64,000 nucleotides of DNA. Source: Haemaphysalis longicornis (taxonomy: Eukaryota > Arthropoda > Arachnida > Ixodida > Ixodidae). The first letter of the stretch is position 1. Each line of letters opens with the position of its first letter. Location of the stretch: NCBI GenBank assembly GCA_013339765.2, contig CM023457.1, positions 24,788,905 through 24,852,904 of the forward strand, written 5' to 3'. The notes beneath the pieces were generated by a model. The model was not told the DNA's origin. It worked only from the letters and a program-made list of their open reading frames with translations, and did no database searches. A program made the position numbers and the translations under genes. This document shows positions 33,526 to 47,266 of this stretch, piece after piece.

Positions 33526-36022
33526 GTGGCGAGCACCTGTAAACCATACATGGAAACGATACACGTATAATACTTGCGCGAAAAGACAAAAAATAGGCAT
33601 ATAAATCATATAACAGTTGCGACTCACAACTTTTCATTGAACAGCTAGTATTTGCCAGAAATCGAACATGTCTCCTGTTTACTTACATAACAAGCACCGA
33701 GTTTTGAGTAACTATTGACGGTATAGCATTTGAAAGAAAAAAAAAGTATTATAAATGATATGCAGTAGTTAGTAAATACGTGTGGTACTGTGCAGGTGGA
33801 CATACAAATGAATATAGAACGGAAATTATAATGAAGAAAGTTACATGGCAGGCACTCATAGGAAAGAAGTGTAAAATTATATTACGGGTATTTGTGGGGA
33901 CATAAAGTAAGTGTTGTGGGGATATAAATGTGTTGTTTTGAAATGACCGTTCTCTACAGACCTTCGAATGAAAACAATGATTGTGCAAGAGAAATCTTAC
34001 TGAAAATTTTGCTGTGAATTTGGCGGCAAAAACTATTATTCTCGTACTGCGACTGTGTTACGCTGTTGTGTTGTTCTCGCAGTATGTTTTATGATTTTCC
34101 GCACCGTAATTATGTTTTTTTTTCGTGTGTGGTATACCCATGATAGCGCGTTCGGGGGATGCTCCGTGTTACATTCTTGCATACCTTATCTTTGTGCGGA
34201 TATGAGGGCTGTATTAACGCCCTTGTGATAACGTGTACTAACTTCAACACTTGCAGTAACTTCAGCCGAGTGTTCTCAAATGTGGCCACAGAAATCAAAC
34301 CTGCTTTGTTACCTGCTGTCAAAGTTACCTGTTTTGAAATACTCTTCCGGAGGGCCTCAGCTTGTTATTAAAAACAACTTCTTACAGATATCTATTATAC
34401 GTAGTTCGAAATGTGGGACAAGCTTTTCATTCGCAGTCTCTTCATATTATAAACCTTTCGCTTGCTTCTATTGCCGAGGTCTCTCTAATTTAGGACTGCT
34501 TGACTCGTCACCCTGGTGTCTCGGCAGGCAAGGTTTTTGTCTTTATGTCCTCTTTCCTCTTAAAAAAAAGTACTTTGTGAATTAAATTGAATTGAATTAA
34601 CAATTCCATTATTCTTCGATTTAGTTCCCTACTTTTGTTCCACTTCAACTGTCTGTACTTTCCGGGTGCAGCCAGTTTCAGTAAAAGGCGTTGCTAAAGA
34701 CATGCGTGTCGCGCAGTGTATACAAGTTCTCATCCCTACGACATCTCCCCCAGCACGTCGTCAGCCTACACACCACAGGACTGCGGTAAAATGCAGAACC
34801 GTGAGTGCGCGCCACGCCGCACTCAAAGAGCAACAACCTTGCACACCGCACGCTCGCGACAGAATTACTGGGTTCCGCTGGCTTATTGGCCGTTCGGCCG
34901 AGTTATCGCCGTACCTGTCGTTAAACCAGCAGCAATGGCGGGATTCGCAACAGGACCATAATTCAATCACGTACGATCAAGGCAAGCACGCCATCTGATC
35001 TTCTGACCGCTATCCCGTGAATGCCTATTTCAGCCCACTCATCTCACGCGTGGTATTATTGCGACAACTCGATAACTCGCCCCTTGACTACCAGCCGCTT
35101 TTTGTTAGCGAAACCGGAGTCCGACTCCTCCCACCGCTGTCCCGATGATAATCCTCCCATTCGGCATCGACCAATTTTCGCCCCTTCCTCACAGCCGCCG
35201 CGTTCTCGGCGCGTCTCGTCCGGAGGCTGTTCGCGAAGGCCACTTTGGGGGCATTCCCACAAGCGAGGGCGGCAACAATGTATCAACACTGCCGCATGGG
35301 TGACCGGTTATTGCACCCGGAGGGCCTCTTCACACGCAGTTCGGGGTAAGGTGGCTAGAATGAGCGCCGCTGATCCGGGCATGTGTGCGCAGCTGGCCGA
35401 GCCGCCGACCGGCGGAGGATGGAGAGGGGCAGTGCAGCCACCGACCACACACGTACACGTCAGACGGAGGACTACTATTCTCGGAAGCTGATCCAGTTTG
35501 GGCGGATCGGCTTCGAGCTGCCCGTTTCCTGGGACGCCGAAGGCGTCGTAATAATATGGACGCGTCCCCAGGTTTAAGAGCATAGCTGTTCTGTTTCTTA
35601 AAATTCGTAGTTTTTTTTTTTTTTTTGTCAGCAAAAACGGCTGGGGCTACTCCCACCGAGCCATTTCCAGCCGCGCTCGACAGTAAAAAGACCCTTGCGG
35701 CCTCGATGTCGTGAATCCGACGTAGCGGGTTCGACTCCCGTTCGAGGGCGTTGTGTTTGGATAGCGCGGGAAAAGAGTAAATGCGCTCAGGCTGACAGAG
35801 CCGGATTCAGAGAGCGAGGTCACAGAGATAACGAGGTTTATTGAAACTGGCGATGTCAGCCGAGCTATTATGATTGGCTTGCAACGCCAGATTAATGCGA
35901 TGATGGTGATAACGATAATGAGGTGCATATATGCTTTTAGTTATTTGCAGGATCTGATCAAGACCTCTGCCTTTTAGTTAACGCCGTTAAAGCCTTCGCA
36001 ACGAGTCCTAGGACCTAATACG
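33526..36022. other. Mostly unassigned DNA
   Basis: A GC-rich part at 34.7-35.6 kb has long overlapping frames (for example 35021-35491, 156 residues) without recognisable domains on either strand. A weak tRNA-like T-arm (GCGGGTTCGACTCCCG) lies near 35726-35745. No promoter or splice pattern supports a gene. Confidence 0.4.
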
Positions 36023-36024
36023 TA

Positions 36025-36405
36025 CAGTCGTGTGCGATTTGAAGGTAATCGCGCTAGCTTCGACCGATAAAGACGATCACGCCCCCGCGTGGCATTTTCG
36101 GCGCGCCTGGGACCTAGTTTATGCATTCTTGTCTCCCTCGGTCGCTGTTCCTTCAAGAAGTCATCACTCGAGCGGCTATAAACCAGATACGACAATTGGA
36201 ACGTCGTCGCTGCATGCGCGATAAGAAAAAAAGAGGAAAGGTTACTTGTTCTGCCGCGGGGGTGATAGCTGCTTGAAGAAATAGCGACCGAGGGAGAGAA
36301 TAATGTGCAAACTAGGAACCAGGCGCAGTAAAACAAGCCGCGCGGGGGCGTTATCGTCGGGGTCGGTCGACGCTCGCGCGATTGCATTCAAATCGCACGC
36401 GACTG
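36025..36405. mobile_element. Foldback MITE with long arms, TA target, 381 bp
   Basis: Left end CAGTCGTGTGCGATTTGAAG and inverted right end CAGTCGCGTGCGATTTGAAT start inverted repeats that remain alignable for about 145 bp, including TCCCTCGGTCGCT. TA flanks both sides (36023-36024 and 36406-36407). No transposase. The TA target suggests mobilisation by a Tc1/mariner-type enzyme. Confidence 0.9.
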
Positions 36406-36407
36406 TA

Positions 36408-37469
36408 CCTCAATTGCAGTGCTGCGGAAAGCGGCCGGCCCAAAACATGCACTAACAATGCAATTCCGCGGGACGTAGCATACGGCTTCGCTCCAAATCT
36501 TTATGCAACAGAACACGTACCCTTGATATAGTCTTGGAATGTTTCTGAACGCTAACAGCCAGTGGAATTTGATTTTGTAAGCAGAAGGTGCCTAAACATT
36601 AATAACATTGCGCCTTCCAAAGGGAATTCTCGTATTACCTTGACACGGGCGTATGACCGTTCAGAACAATAGTCTTTTCTAAAAGATTGGGAAACAGAAG
36701 AAGTTACGACTCAGCTGCCAGAACGCGCAAGCTATGTGGCCAATTTCTTGTTATTGGGCTATTGTTATTGATCTCGCTATCGCAAGCTCGATGACACTAA
36801 CGTGGATCCCGTGCCAGCTTGTCTCCCGGCGCGTGTTTGGCCGAGATCTGTCAAATGACACGCGCGGCTGTAGATGGCGACACGTCTCTCCACTTCCTGG
36901 CACTCGTCGTCTTTGAGAAAGGCGGGCATTCCTCGGCATATTATATTACCTATTTGCATGTGATAGTGGTATCTTATCAACGGCTGCGCCCGTGCCAGCA
37001 ACTCAAACTTTCCGATAACTGGAGACGCGTGCTTCTGTTTATTTGCCTCCTCGTACGGGAGTGTGATAGAGGGGAGGGCGTTTGAGGGCTTGTTTTGCAT
37101 ACCGTTGAAGGCTTTTGTGCCTGACATTACAACCCAAACAGAGATAATCTCGCTATCACATCTCCTCGAGTTCGCGAGATAAATACACACTCAGGCGACG
37201 CGCGAAACAAGCAGCCAGTTTCGTTTACTTTTGAGATGACAGGCGTCAATGTGAGGAGTGCGCTGTTTTTCTGAGCGTGCTCGCGTAAGCGTTTAACACC
37301 GTGCTCACTTTTTGGTAGGGTCTAGAAGTTACGAGGTGACGTTATGCCTCCAACGTGCCCACCATATCGCGTTTGACGACTGCGCGCCACATCAAAGGAA
37401 TCAGTTGCGGCAGCTCAAGACTACAGACCTTTTCAGCTTCTTCCTCCTGCGAGAAACCCCTTTATCATT
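36408..37469. other. Unassigned DNA
   Basis: Overlapping frames on both strands near 36.7-37.2 kb have no domain. Nothing else recognised. Confidence 0.45.
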
Positions 37470-37820
37470 GGGCAGTGCTAGCGCCGACTTAACTGGCGCA
37501 GTCGACGGTCCAATTTCGCATGCGCAGTGCAGTCAAGACCACCCCAAGATGTTGTCATGGCTCAAAGAATAAAAATCCTTGTAGGGTAACACTTGGGGGC
37601 GCGAACAAACTGGGCTGTGCTATCGTAGATTCGATTGGCGCAGTAGGGAGGGTGGTCCGACTGCGCATGCCCAGTGCAGTAAAGGCAACCCTAAGATGTC
37701 ATTTGGGTCGCGAATATGTTTGGTTTAGCTAGCACCAATTTAATTGGCGCAGCTTACAGGATAATCAAACCGCGCATGCGCACGAGTGCCCAGAACACTA
37801 CAAGGTGTTATCAAGGCTCA
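37470..37820 (+). repeat. Minisatellite, three units of about 105-135 bp
   Basis: Each unit carries TTGGCGCAG (or a variant), then a CGCATGCGCA-like core, then GTGCAGTAAAG/ACACTACAAG and AAGATGT...GGCTC. Unit cores are near 37518, 37661 and 37772. Units are diverged. Confidence 0.75.
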
Positions 37821-40305
37821 CCTTACGGGAGAAGGAGAAGCCGACGCTCATACATGACGCCAACCTATCCTTTTTGTCATGTAATAAAGAAAAAAAGAAG
37901 GAACAGGTCTATTAGAGTAACACTTCGGGCGCTGGCCAATCCCCCGGAGTGGTACGCGCCTTGGTTTATTGGTACCAACCAAACAACTTAGGGCGCGGTC
38001 GCGACAGCATCACCGCCACTCCATTGAGACGCTGCTAAGCCAACTCGGCCACTTCAAGCCGGCAGCTATATAGCGTGGGGGGGTTATAAGGCTCGGAACA
38101 TCATCTTTTGATGCATTCCCGGGAGAAGAAGAACGGGCTTTGCTTCTTCGCACCGCTTTGGCAGCCGCCGCCGCCTTTCCATTTGAATCTCGCTTCCGCT
38201 TTTCTTTAGCTGACTTCTTCGTCTGCGTTGCCCTCGCAGGCCCAAAGTGGCTTGTCCCTTCCTCGCAGTGCCCGCCCCACTGCCGGGATTCGCAACACCT
38301 GCATGACTCGAAAGCCCTAAAGTTGGTCAGTTTCGCCAGAAGCCACTCTGTTTGAGTTAGAGATGTAGCAGGATTACGTTTTGCGTGTGAACGTCTAGTT
38401 GAGGCGGGTTGAGCGCTCGCTGTGTAGAGATATCCCTATATGCCTCCCCTGCACGGTCTTCTAGCCTAGTGGGTGTTAAACTTGCGTCCCGCGCCCTTTC
38501 CGAAACCCTTCCGTGAGTCCGCAGCTCTCGCTCGCTCTCATCTGTCTTCTTTTTTTTTTGCCCACGCTCAAGCGGTTTGCGTTCACGAAATTCCCAAGTG
38601 TGTCTGCCGCGGCCTGGGTAGATCTATATCCTTGAGTAAGATTATCAATCCAGTCGCGGTTATGGCCAAAATTTTTCGTTTATTTCTTCACCTCCGTCCT
38701 TTTTATGTGAGTGGGTTATCGCTCGGTACAAAAGAAGGATCTCGGAAGTACGATTGTCAGTGGAGTAGAGTCGGCACACTCTTCTTTTTTTGTTGTCCTG
38801 AAATGTGCCTCTCCTTTTTATGCGTGCTACGTCAGCCCAGTTCTTCTCAAACTGCCTATAAGTATAATACATCAGATAACGTGTATTTTCAGTGTGTAAC
38901 TATGCTGGTTCACGGAAACATTTTATTTGAAGCATTATTATTTGCTTCTCATTCCTGAACTTTTGCGTGAGTGAGTGGTAGTCCACTCCTAGGTACTGCT
39001 TAAACTTCTGTTTTTATTTTCCTGATCTATTGCGAGGCAACTACTAGATGAGAGTTTGTTAAGTCGTGAAAAGTTTGAATGGTTTATTTGATAAAATCTG
39101 CACAATCATTTCAGGCTATCGAACTCCTTACGATCTAAAAGAAAACTTACAGCATATCATCACTGAAATGGGGCGTTCATATTCAAACACGAGTTATACA
39201 TCAAGTGTTCCAGTCAGTTGTGATCGTTAGCGTAACTTGTGTAGTTACGCTAACGATCACATCGTTAGCGTGGCGTCTGAGGTTGCGGTAACGACAGTGG
39301 CTCTGTTTATGTCCGGTAAGAATGGTTGGGCCAGGCTAGCTGCCCCCCCCCCCCCCCTCCCTTTTCATTGCATAACGGAGGCGTGTTCGTGACTCTACTC
39401 ACCACCAGGAAGCAGCTAAACAAAGACGAGGCCAGATCCAGCCGGGGTGGTCGGCATCAAGAACAAAGGGAAAAGGAGAAAAGGGGCGGGGGGTGCGAAA
39501 GGGGCCTTGCACCTATTAGTTTAACCTCTGCGGTTTAACGGAGTATATATGTACAGGAAAGGCTGCGATACACAATGCCCGTAAATCGACGAGTTACAGA
39601 GGTTTGAACGTCAGATGGCAGTCACTTTTCTTGCTTTTCTCGCGTAGTTGTATTAGCGCAGAATCGAGTGGCTCTTTGCAGAGAACCGACCTTCTAGGGA
39701 TAAGAGGTAACTAGTAAAAGAACATAAGAGGGCTCAAGGCCCATCCTTGCGGAACTCCTGCTGTCTCGGCTATTTACCCGACACTTGCGCTTCAACCACA
39801 CTCTACACTCCACACCGACACTCCACACCGTGTGCATAATATAACGAGGCCACGGTCAATTAGTTCACCTAAATAAGCCACGCGTTATGTCTGCGCCACT
39901 TTATTGCTCATATGAATTCCCTCCGCAAAACTTGGCCCTTCTACGCAATTAACTTCTTACTCGTGCAGGTAGTCTTGCTCACCTTGAACCCAACCGCGTG
40001 CCATGTTGCTTCCAAACAGACGCGTCTTAAATTCAGCTGCCCAGTGTTCATTACTTAAACGTCTAGGTCGAGGTTATATGATGGGCGCTTTGATCGACAT
40101 GCCAGAGGTGTGTCGTTTACCTTAGTGGTATTTTCGAGTCAGTTAGACAAGAGAACATGCCTTAAAATTTCCTGCAGGCTGAAAGCGGTGACAAGAGGGT
40201 AGAAAGACACTGTCTTACCGCCAACCAAGTTAAATGTAGTCCACCCTGCTACACGTTTCTCGACATTGATGACTGAAAAGAAAGTATACCATGTAGTACC
40301 GTATG
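37821..40305. other. Mostly unassigned DNA
   Basis: A 161-residue plus frame at 38473-38958 has no recognisable domain. A 17 bp-arm hairpin lies at 39220-39260 and a poly-C run at about 39342-39357. No exon or RNA gene recognised. Confidence 0.4.
39220..39260. repeat. Perfect hairpin, 17 bp arms
   Basis: GTGATCGTTAGCGTAAC and its exact inverse are separated by 7 bp. A further half copy (ATCGTTAGCGT) follows at about 39261. Confidence 0.95.
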
Positions 40306-40320
40306 CAGGGCTTAATTTCT

Positions 40321-40555
40321 ACCGGCGCGGTAGTTCAGTGGCTAAGGGGTGCTGCTGAGCACGAGCGCGCGGGTTCGATTCCCCGCCGCGGCGGCCGCTT
40401 TTCTGATGGAGGCGAAAAGCAAAAACGTCCGTATGTGCGAGATTTCGGCGCACGTTAAAGATCTCCAGGTGGTCAAAACTTATTCGGAGCCCTCCACTGC
40501 GGCGCGCTTCATCGCCTGCGCTGCGTCGGCGCGTTAAACCCCACAATCAATCAAT
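40321..40555 (+). mobile_element. Ruka-like SINE, copy 7 (full length)
   Basis: Complete head with a slightly altered A box (GGTAGTTCAGTGGCTAAG) and B box (GGGTTCGATTCCC), body, and AATC tail. The flanking 15 bp repeats, CAGGGCTTAATTTCT (40306-40320) and CAGGATTTAGTTTCT (40556-40570), differ at three positions, so this is an older insertion than copies 5 and 6. Confidence 0.92.
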
Positions 40556-40570
40556 CAGGATTTAGTTTCT

Positions 40571-42359
40571 GCAGTTAGAAGGGACAGGACAAAAAGGAAG
40601 TAGGAGAACCCAGAAGAAAAAGAAAGTAGAAACAAAAAAAAAGATAAAAATTACAGACGGTTTGGCTGTGCTAACCACGAAATATCGTGCAAAAGCAGCG
40701 TATACATTCTTGCTTATAAAGCGTTGTGTCGTACTTGTTGCTGTGTGGATATATAAGACTGTGGTGGTGTTTAGAGTACTCCCACAGGCTTCAGATTACG
40801 CGCACAGATTTCTCGTGCTGTACGCACGTAATGCTTGCGCTATATATTACCCGCTCCCGATTCCCGGCCAGTACCCAAGTCTGAATGTGCCACGAAGAAA
40901 GGAACAACTTTTCTTCTACGCTGGTAACGTGTTTATAGATACCGCAGTTGGTAGAGCATTGGGGTGCTACTTCGCAGACGCGTGTCGAAATACCATCGCA
41001 TCACGGATGTGCTTTTTATTTGCTCTTTTTTGCGGCGGCCATTTCATTGGCCGGGCAACTACGTCGCGGCCAGCTATTCTAATCCTATTTGTTCAAAACA
41101 AGAGGATAACGAATGCACGATTAGCGAATGAATGACACTTCGAAGTGTGATGATATGAAAGGACAGGGTCATCGGGAAATATTTACAAAAAACGACCCCC
41201 CCCCCCCCTTCCAAAAAAATACACCCCTTCGCTGAGAAATGCAATCTAGTATCGGCAGCGCGGCGTCCCACTTGCTATAGCGTATAGCGTACAATCGCCG
41301 CGTATCCGTCAGCTCATTATATGGATATCATTTATTTCCCGTGGAAGCGAGACCGGTTTTGCGTACGCGGATCTGACGTCGGCTGTTTGCTCTCCAGTTT
41401 ATCGCCTCAGAGGTTATGTTTGCTTTCGTTTTACTATACGCGCCGAGAGACGTGCTCCTGTTTTGCTGTTACTCTTTGGCGTGCCTTTCATTTCTGCGTA
41501 GGTAATATTTAACAGCCCCGCGTTTGGAGAGCGCCCGCGTGCCTGAAATTCCGCGAATGTCTTCGGACGAAGGAATGAACGGCTTTTCTTGACGCGCGGC
41601 TTGGCTCGGCCGGCCGTTTGATATGCGCGAGCGGCCCGCCATCTGTTAACGAGCGGGGGGAAGTACTCTGTATATATCCGCCGTTCGCTGAAACGTCCGT
41701 GGCGCTCAGTGTTCAAAGTGCCCGCACCCGGCACAACCCTTAAAAGGGGTCATGAAGACAAATAACATCTTCGTTTCATTTAAAAAATCAAAGCCCCTTT
41801 TTGAAAGCGACAGACAACCAAAGGAATGCTGGCAACTACGATGACAGCGAGCCGTGCGGCACAACATTTTTAACTGCACGTCAGATTAATAGAGGTGTTT
41901 AAAATCTCGTCCTCGGCTGAAACAGCAATAATGTGCAACCTGTCCTATTTCTTCGTGCTGTTTTTGAATCACGCGTTGAAATCGACGGAGTTGTTTGGAC
42001 ACGTAACGTAGTGTCACGTTTCGACGCTGCGTGTCGCCTCCTTTAGACTCCGAAAAATTTTAGTGCGAAATTAAAATCATTTCTGCCTGCTTATTTAGAA
42101 ACTCCTTTCGGTTACCCCAGCATATAAAACGCTGTTTTCATAGGAGCTAGCCGATAGTATGCACTCCACAAAAAATTACACCATCTTCCCGTAGGGGAAC
42201 CCTGAGTAGTATGCGAAGCAGCCATGGGGTCGACTGAAGTTCCCATTAGTTTTCAGTTCGTCGTTTCCGTTGACGTTCAGCTTCGCGTGCCTTCGTTGTA
42301 TCAGTAGCTTCTTGGCGTAGTTTGAATGAGTGGAGGACATAAGGCGCGGTCGTAGCACG
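40571..42359. other. Mostly unassigned DNA
   Basis: A 157-residue plus frame (40662-41135) has no recognisable domain. A faint tRNA-like stretch lies around 40940-41010 (CCGCAGTTGGTAGAGC then a decayed T-arm). Poly-C runs lie near 41198-41208. Confidence 0.4.
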
Positions 42360-42365
42360 TGTGCC

Positions 42366-42452
42366 CGTCTCGGTTTGTACCGCAGTGGGAAGAGCGCCAC
42401 GTACCTCCCGTTGCGGCCAGAGAGTCGTGGGATCGAAACCGGGCGCCGCCTA
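42366..42452 (+). repeat. tRNA-like SINE-head relic
   Basis: ACCGCAGTGGGAAGAGCGC resembles an A box region and GTGGGATCGAAACCG a decayed B box. Arms do not pair as in a working tRNA. A second T-arm-like sequence (CCAGGTTCGATTCCAAC) followed by a T-run lies at about 42679-42723. Confidence 0.45.
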
Positions 42453-42723
42453 ACTATTTCTTTTTTATAGTGGACTGCGCTGACGTCAGCCCAAACGCTG
42501 ACGGGGCTGAAGAGACGCGCATGCGCAGTAGAGTGCGAACGGCGGACAACGACAACGATGGAGGGAGGGACACAGCGACGAGCATGAGATGCTTCGCATC
42601 TAAAATCAGTTGTCCGTCCATTTAAGAGAAAGATGATTAAAATGCCGAGCTTTCACGCCGGCTTCATGACGCGAGGGTCCCAGGTTCGATTCCAACGACT
42701 GGAAGCGTTTTTTTTTTTTTTTT

Positions 42724-43741
42724 GAGGCGCCTAATGTACCTTCACTTATCATTACCATCGTTTGATGAAACCAATGGGTAAAGTTACCTTTCCTGCAGGG
42801 CGTTTCGTTTGCCGGACGGTTGCCACCAGTGGGGCATAGACATTCCCGCTTTAATAACTAACCTTTGGTAACTCACTCAGCTCCATTTCAGGCACGAATG
42901 ACAATTCTTAACGGGGAAAAAAAAAAAACGAACGAAATATTGAAAAAAAATTATTTCGCGTTAGAGCCTTTTCCGATGGCATTGCTAGCTCTTCCTGATA
43001 TGAAGCGCTGATAACGGCTGAACGTGAACACTACCGTTCTTCACGCAGACAAGTCGTAGAAATACTAATGAGAAAGATGTCATAGAAGGGCTTTAGTGCT
43101 AATCGTCAACCAGGTAAAGCGTAATTGACAAAACAGGCGCTTTGTCCATTTTGTTTCGTATGTTCGATTTCGCATGTTTCTGCGTCCAATGATCGCGTTC
43201 AGTTTTCTTCGGAAAGCATGCGGTAATCCAATCACTGGGGGAGCGTCGGATTACGAAACAAACATTTATATGCAACCGCTCATTTTCACCTGGATGTTAA
43301 CGTCGTGGCCTAGAAACCGTGATCTCCTCGAGTTCCTTCAGATTATGGTGTCCTCTAGGTTGAACTATTGTTCTTGTTTTTTTTTTTAGGTCCGTGCACC
43401 CTGAGCCTATTCGATTATCAGTCCCGTACAGTCCGCGGACTGCCTGTGACACAACCCGCGCTCGATTTCTTCGTGTATTCTTATATGGGACCTCCACTCC
43501 GAAGGCAGTTCTTGGACTTCCCGCGGAATAACCAGGACTGTACTGTGGTACGACTAAGAACGGCAATGTGATGATGATGATTGATTATTGCTAATGGTAT
43601 TCCCTTTGTAACAGGGTAATGACGTGTAATCTTAACAAATAAACTTATATATCTATGTTTTATACTTTTCGTTTAATTCTTGCGCTGCTCTTAGGGCAGG
43701 CGCAAAATACATTTTTTTTTCTGCTACAGGTGGTAGCTGCC
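42724..43741. other. Unassigned DNA
   Basis: No feature recognised. Confidence 0.45.
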
Positions 43742-44160
43742 CTAGACAATGTTCCCCTCTCTGCTTTTCGTCCACCAGCATTTTAATATTCTTTTCGTCG
43801 CCTCGACATCCCTGAAGTTAATTCCCTTTGTGCTACCCTTAAATCCTACGGCTTTTGGAAGCCGAATATTCCCTCGTGTAGATTTAGATAGATATACTGG
43901 TATTCCAACACTATGTGCCGCATAGTTTCTGTTTCTTTTCCGTATACCACGCAAACCCCATCATTTTGTGAATACTTCCCCACAAAGCTCTTAGTTCGCA
44001 AGCAACCTGCTGTAGCCTCAAAAAGCAAAGCACTGCCTTTGGAATTATCGTAGAAATTTTCCTTTCTGATGTCCAACGGAAGCGCTCCCTGCGCCTGACC
44101 CTCCGCACGGCGCAAAGACTGCGTCCCTGCGAGTATTTTGAACGTGATAGGAGTCATTTC
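43742..44160 (-). pseudogene. LINE ORF2 C-terminal relic
   Basis: The minus-strand frame 43846-44157 includes KGSALLFEATAGCLRTKSFV and then CVVYGKETETMRHIVLEYQY. This matches the C-terminal Cys-His knuckle region (C-x2-C-G-x-E-x-E-T-x2-H-x4-C) of I/Ingi-type LINEs, with two of its cysteines replaced by Tyr. After a frame change the neighbouring frame gives GFKGSTKGINFRDVEATKRI and LKCWWTKSRE, and ends at 43742. It is a fragment with no RT or endonuclease, so it is probably the remnant of a 5'-truncated insertion. Confidence 0.7.
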
Positions 44161-44165
44161 CGTAA

Positions 44166-45792
<1,627 letters not shown>

Positions 45793-46608
45793 AATATTTT
45801 TGTTTGTTCTTTTCCATTTCATTTCCTTCAACCAGTAAGCTCTACTTATATTATTAAAGCGATTAAATGGGCCACCTTCACCAGTTACGCATTTTTGGTC
45901 CAGATGCGGGATGTTTCACGCTTGGTGGGTTGTGTAGGCGCACTCGGCAAAGGAAGCTCAAGCTTAAAAAAGGGTGTAGGGGAAACGAATCAGAACTTCA
46001 TCGAGGTGTACACAGCACGCTTTTTTGTATAAACGTTTTGCACAACATCACTAGCTTCCACCGACGGCGAAGTCTTCGAGCTCACGGGGATACTTTCAAA
46101 TTTGAGGCGCTCCATCAAACGGGCCAAATGTCACTACCTCGCGCACAAACAGAACAGTTCGGCGGACAGGCTCGCGAAAAGCGCCTGAGCGGTTCTTTTG
46201 TTGCACTGCACCCGTGGGCCGGTGGCGCCATCTTTCGGACGTACCCTTTCATCCAGAGCGTACACAAAGCCGTGCGCGGAGCGGCAACTTTCTTTCACTA
46301 AGAGTGGCCGTGTAGCAGCACAGTTTGCGGAGCCATGCTCGGCTGAACTGAGTAGGCGGCGCCGCGTGCCCTCCGAGGCCCAAGTCGGCAAACAAAGGGC
46401 GATGTATCACAAAGAGCGCGCGTGTGACGCCGCGCTTAATGCGAGGAATTATCCCGCGTAATAAGCGTCGCGTCGCCTGACCCCCCAACAAGTGCTCGTT
46501 CCGCTAGAGTGCCACTACGCGCGCCCACAGTCTCGCCGGTTCTACTATGCGTCTGCCTCCACTGTTTTGCTGAATCGTGGGCGTCGAGAAGTGTCGAGGA
46601 GATAGATG
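45793..46608. other. Unassigned DNA
   Basis: A 144-residue plus frame at 45867-46301 overlaps antisense frames and has no domain. Confidence 0.45.
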
Positions 46609-46610
46609 TA

Positions 46611-47264
46611 CCGTATTTTAGGGCGTATAACCCGCCCCTGCATATAACCCCCCCCCCCCCCCCCCCCCCTTTCTCAGCCCGCCGGGAAAGAAAAAAAATC
46701 CTCGCGTATTGCCCGCACATTTGATACAGGAAAGGCTGCACCAAAGCTACTGCTCAAGCAACACATCCGCGGCGGCCGCTTTTCTGGTAGAGGCGAAAAG
46801 CAAAAACGCCCGTGTGTACGAGATTTCGGCGCACGTTAAAGATCTCCAGGCGGTCAAAATTAATCCGGAGCCCTCCACTACGGCGTGCCTCATCGCCTGC
46901 GTTCCGTCGGCGCGTTAAACCCTACAATCAATCAAGCAAGCTACACACCACATACTATGTAGACAGAAAAAAAAAAAAAAAAAACGTGTATAGAATACAC
47001 TGACTGCAAGGCGAAAGACACAATTCACTAATAAAGTCAGTTGTTGGAGTGCACTCGTCCTTGTTTTTTTCTTCCTTGTCCTTATATGTTTTGCGCAATC
47101 ACTGCCACGGAAGGCTTGTCAGTGTTACTGCGTAGGCGCTTCACGGCATAACGCGCATTGCCGTGAAGCTGCACTAAAAGAAATACCCCGCGTATGATCC
47201 GCACCCCTACTTTGCCACTGAAATTTTAGCATTTTTGATGCGAGTTATACGCGCGAAAATACGG
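46611..47264. mobile_element. TIR element (CCGTATTTT ends) with nested Ruka
   Basis: Counting the outer TA, the left end at 46609-46635 and the inverted right end at 47240-47266 match over 27 bp with three mismatches (TACCGTATTTT then GCGTATAAC). TA flanks the CCGTATTTT ends on both sides. A poly-C run (46650-46670) and a truncated Ruka sit inside. Without the SINE the element is about 470 bp and encodes no transposase. Superfamily unassigned. Confidence 0.8.
46767..46936 (+). mobile_element. Ruka-like SINE, copy 8 (5'-truncated, nested)
   Basis: Begins at the head/body junction (CGCGGCGGCCGCTTTTCTGG) without the A and B boxes and runs to the AATC tail. Likely target duplication: CAAGCAACACAT (46755-46766) and CAAGCTACACAC (46937-46948), two mismatches. 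The truncation therefore occurred during insertion. Confidence 0.85.
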
Positions 47265-47266
47265 TA

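Noticed and set aside
33046..33637. Repetitive HSLT proteins on the minus strand
   Set aside because: They are translations of the (GTGA)n microsatellite; all three minus-strand frames stay open because the repeat contains no stop in that direction.
35021..35491. 156-residue ORF in GC-rich DNA as an exon
   Set aside because: Overlapping frames on both strands and no recognisable domain; GC richness alone explains the missing stops.
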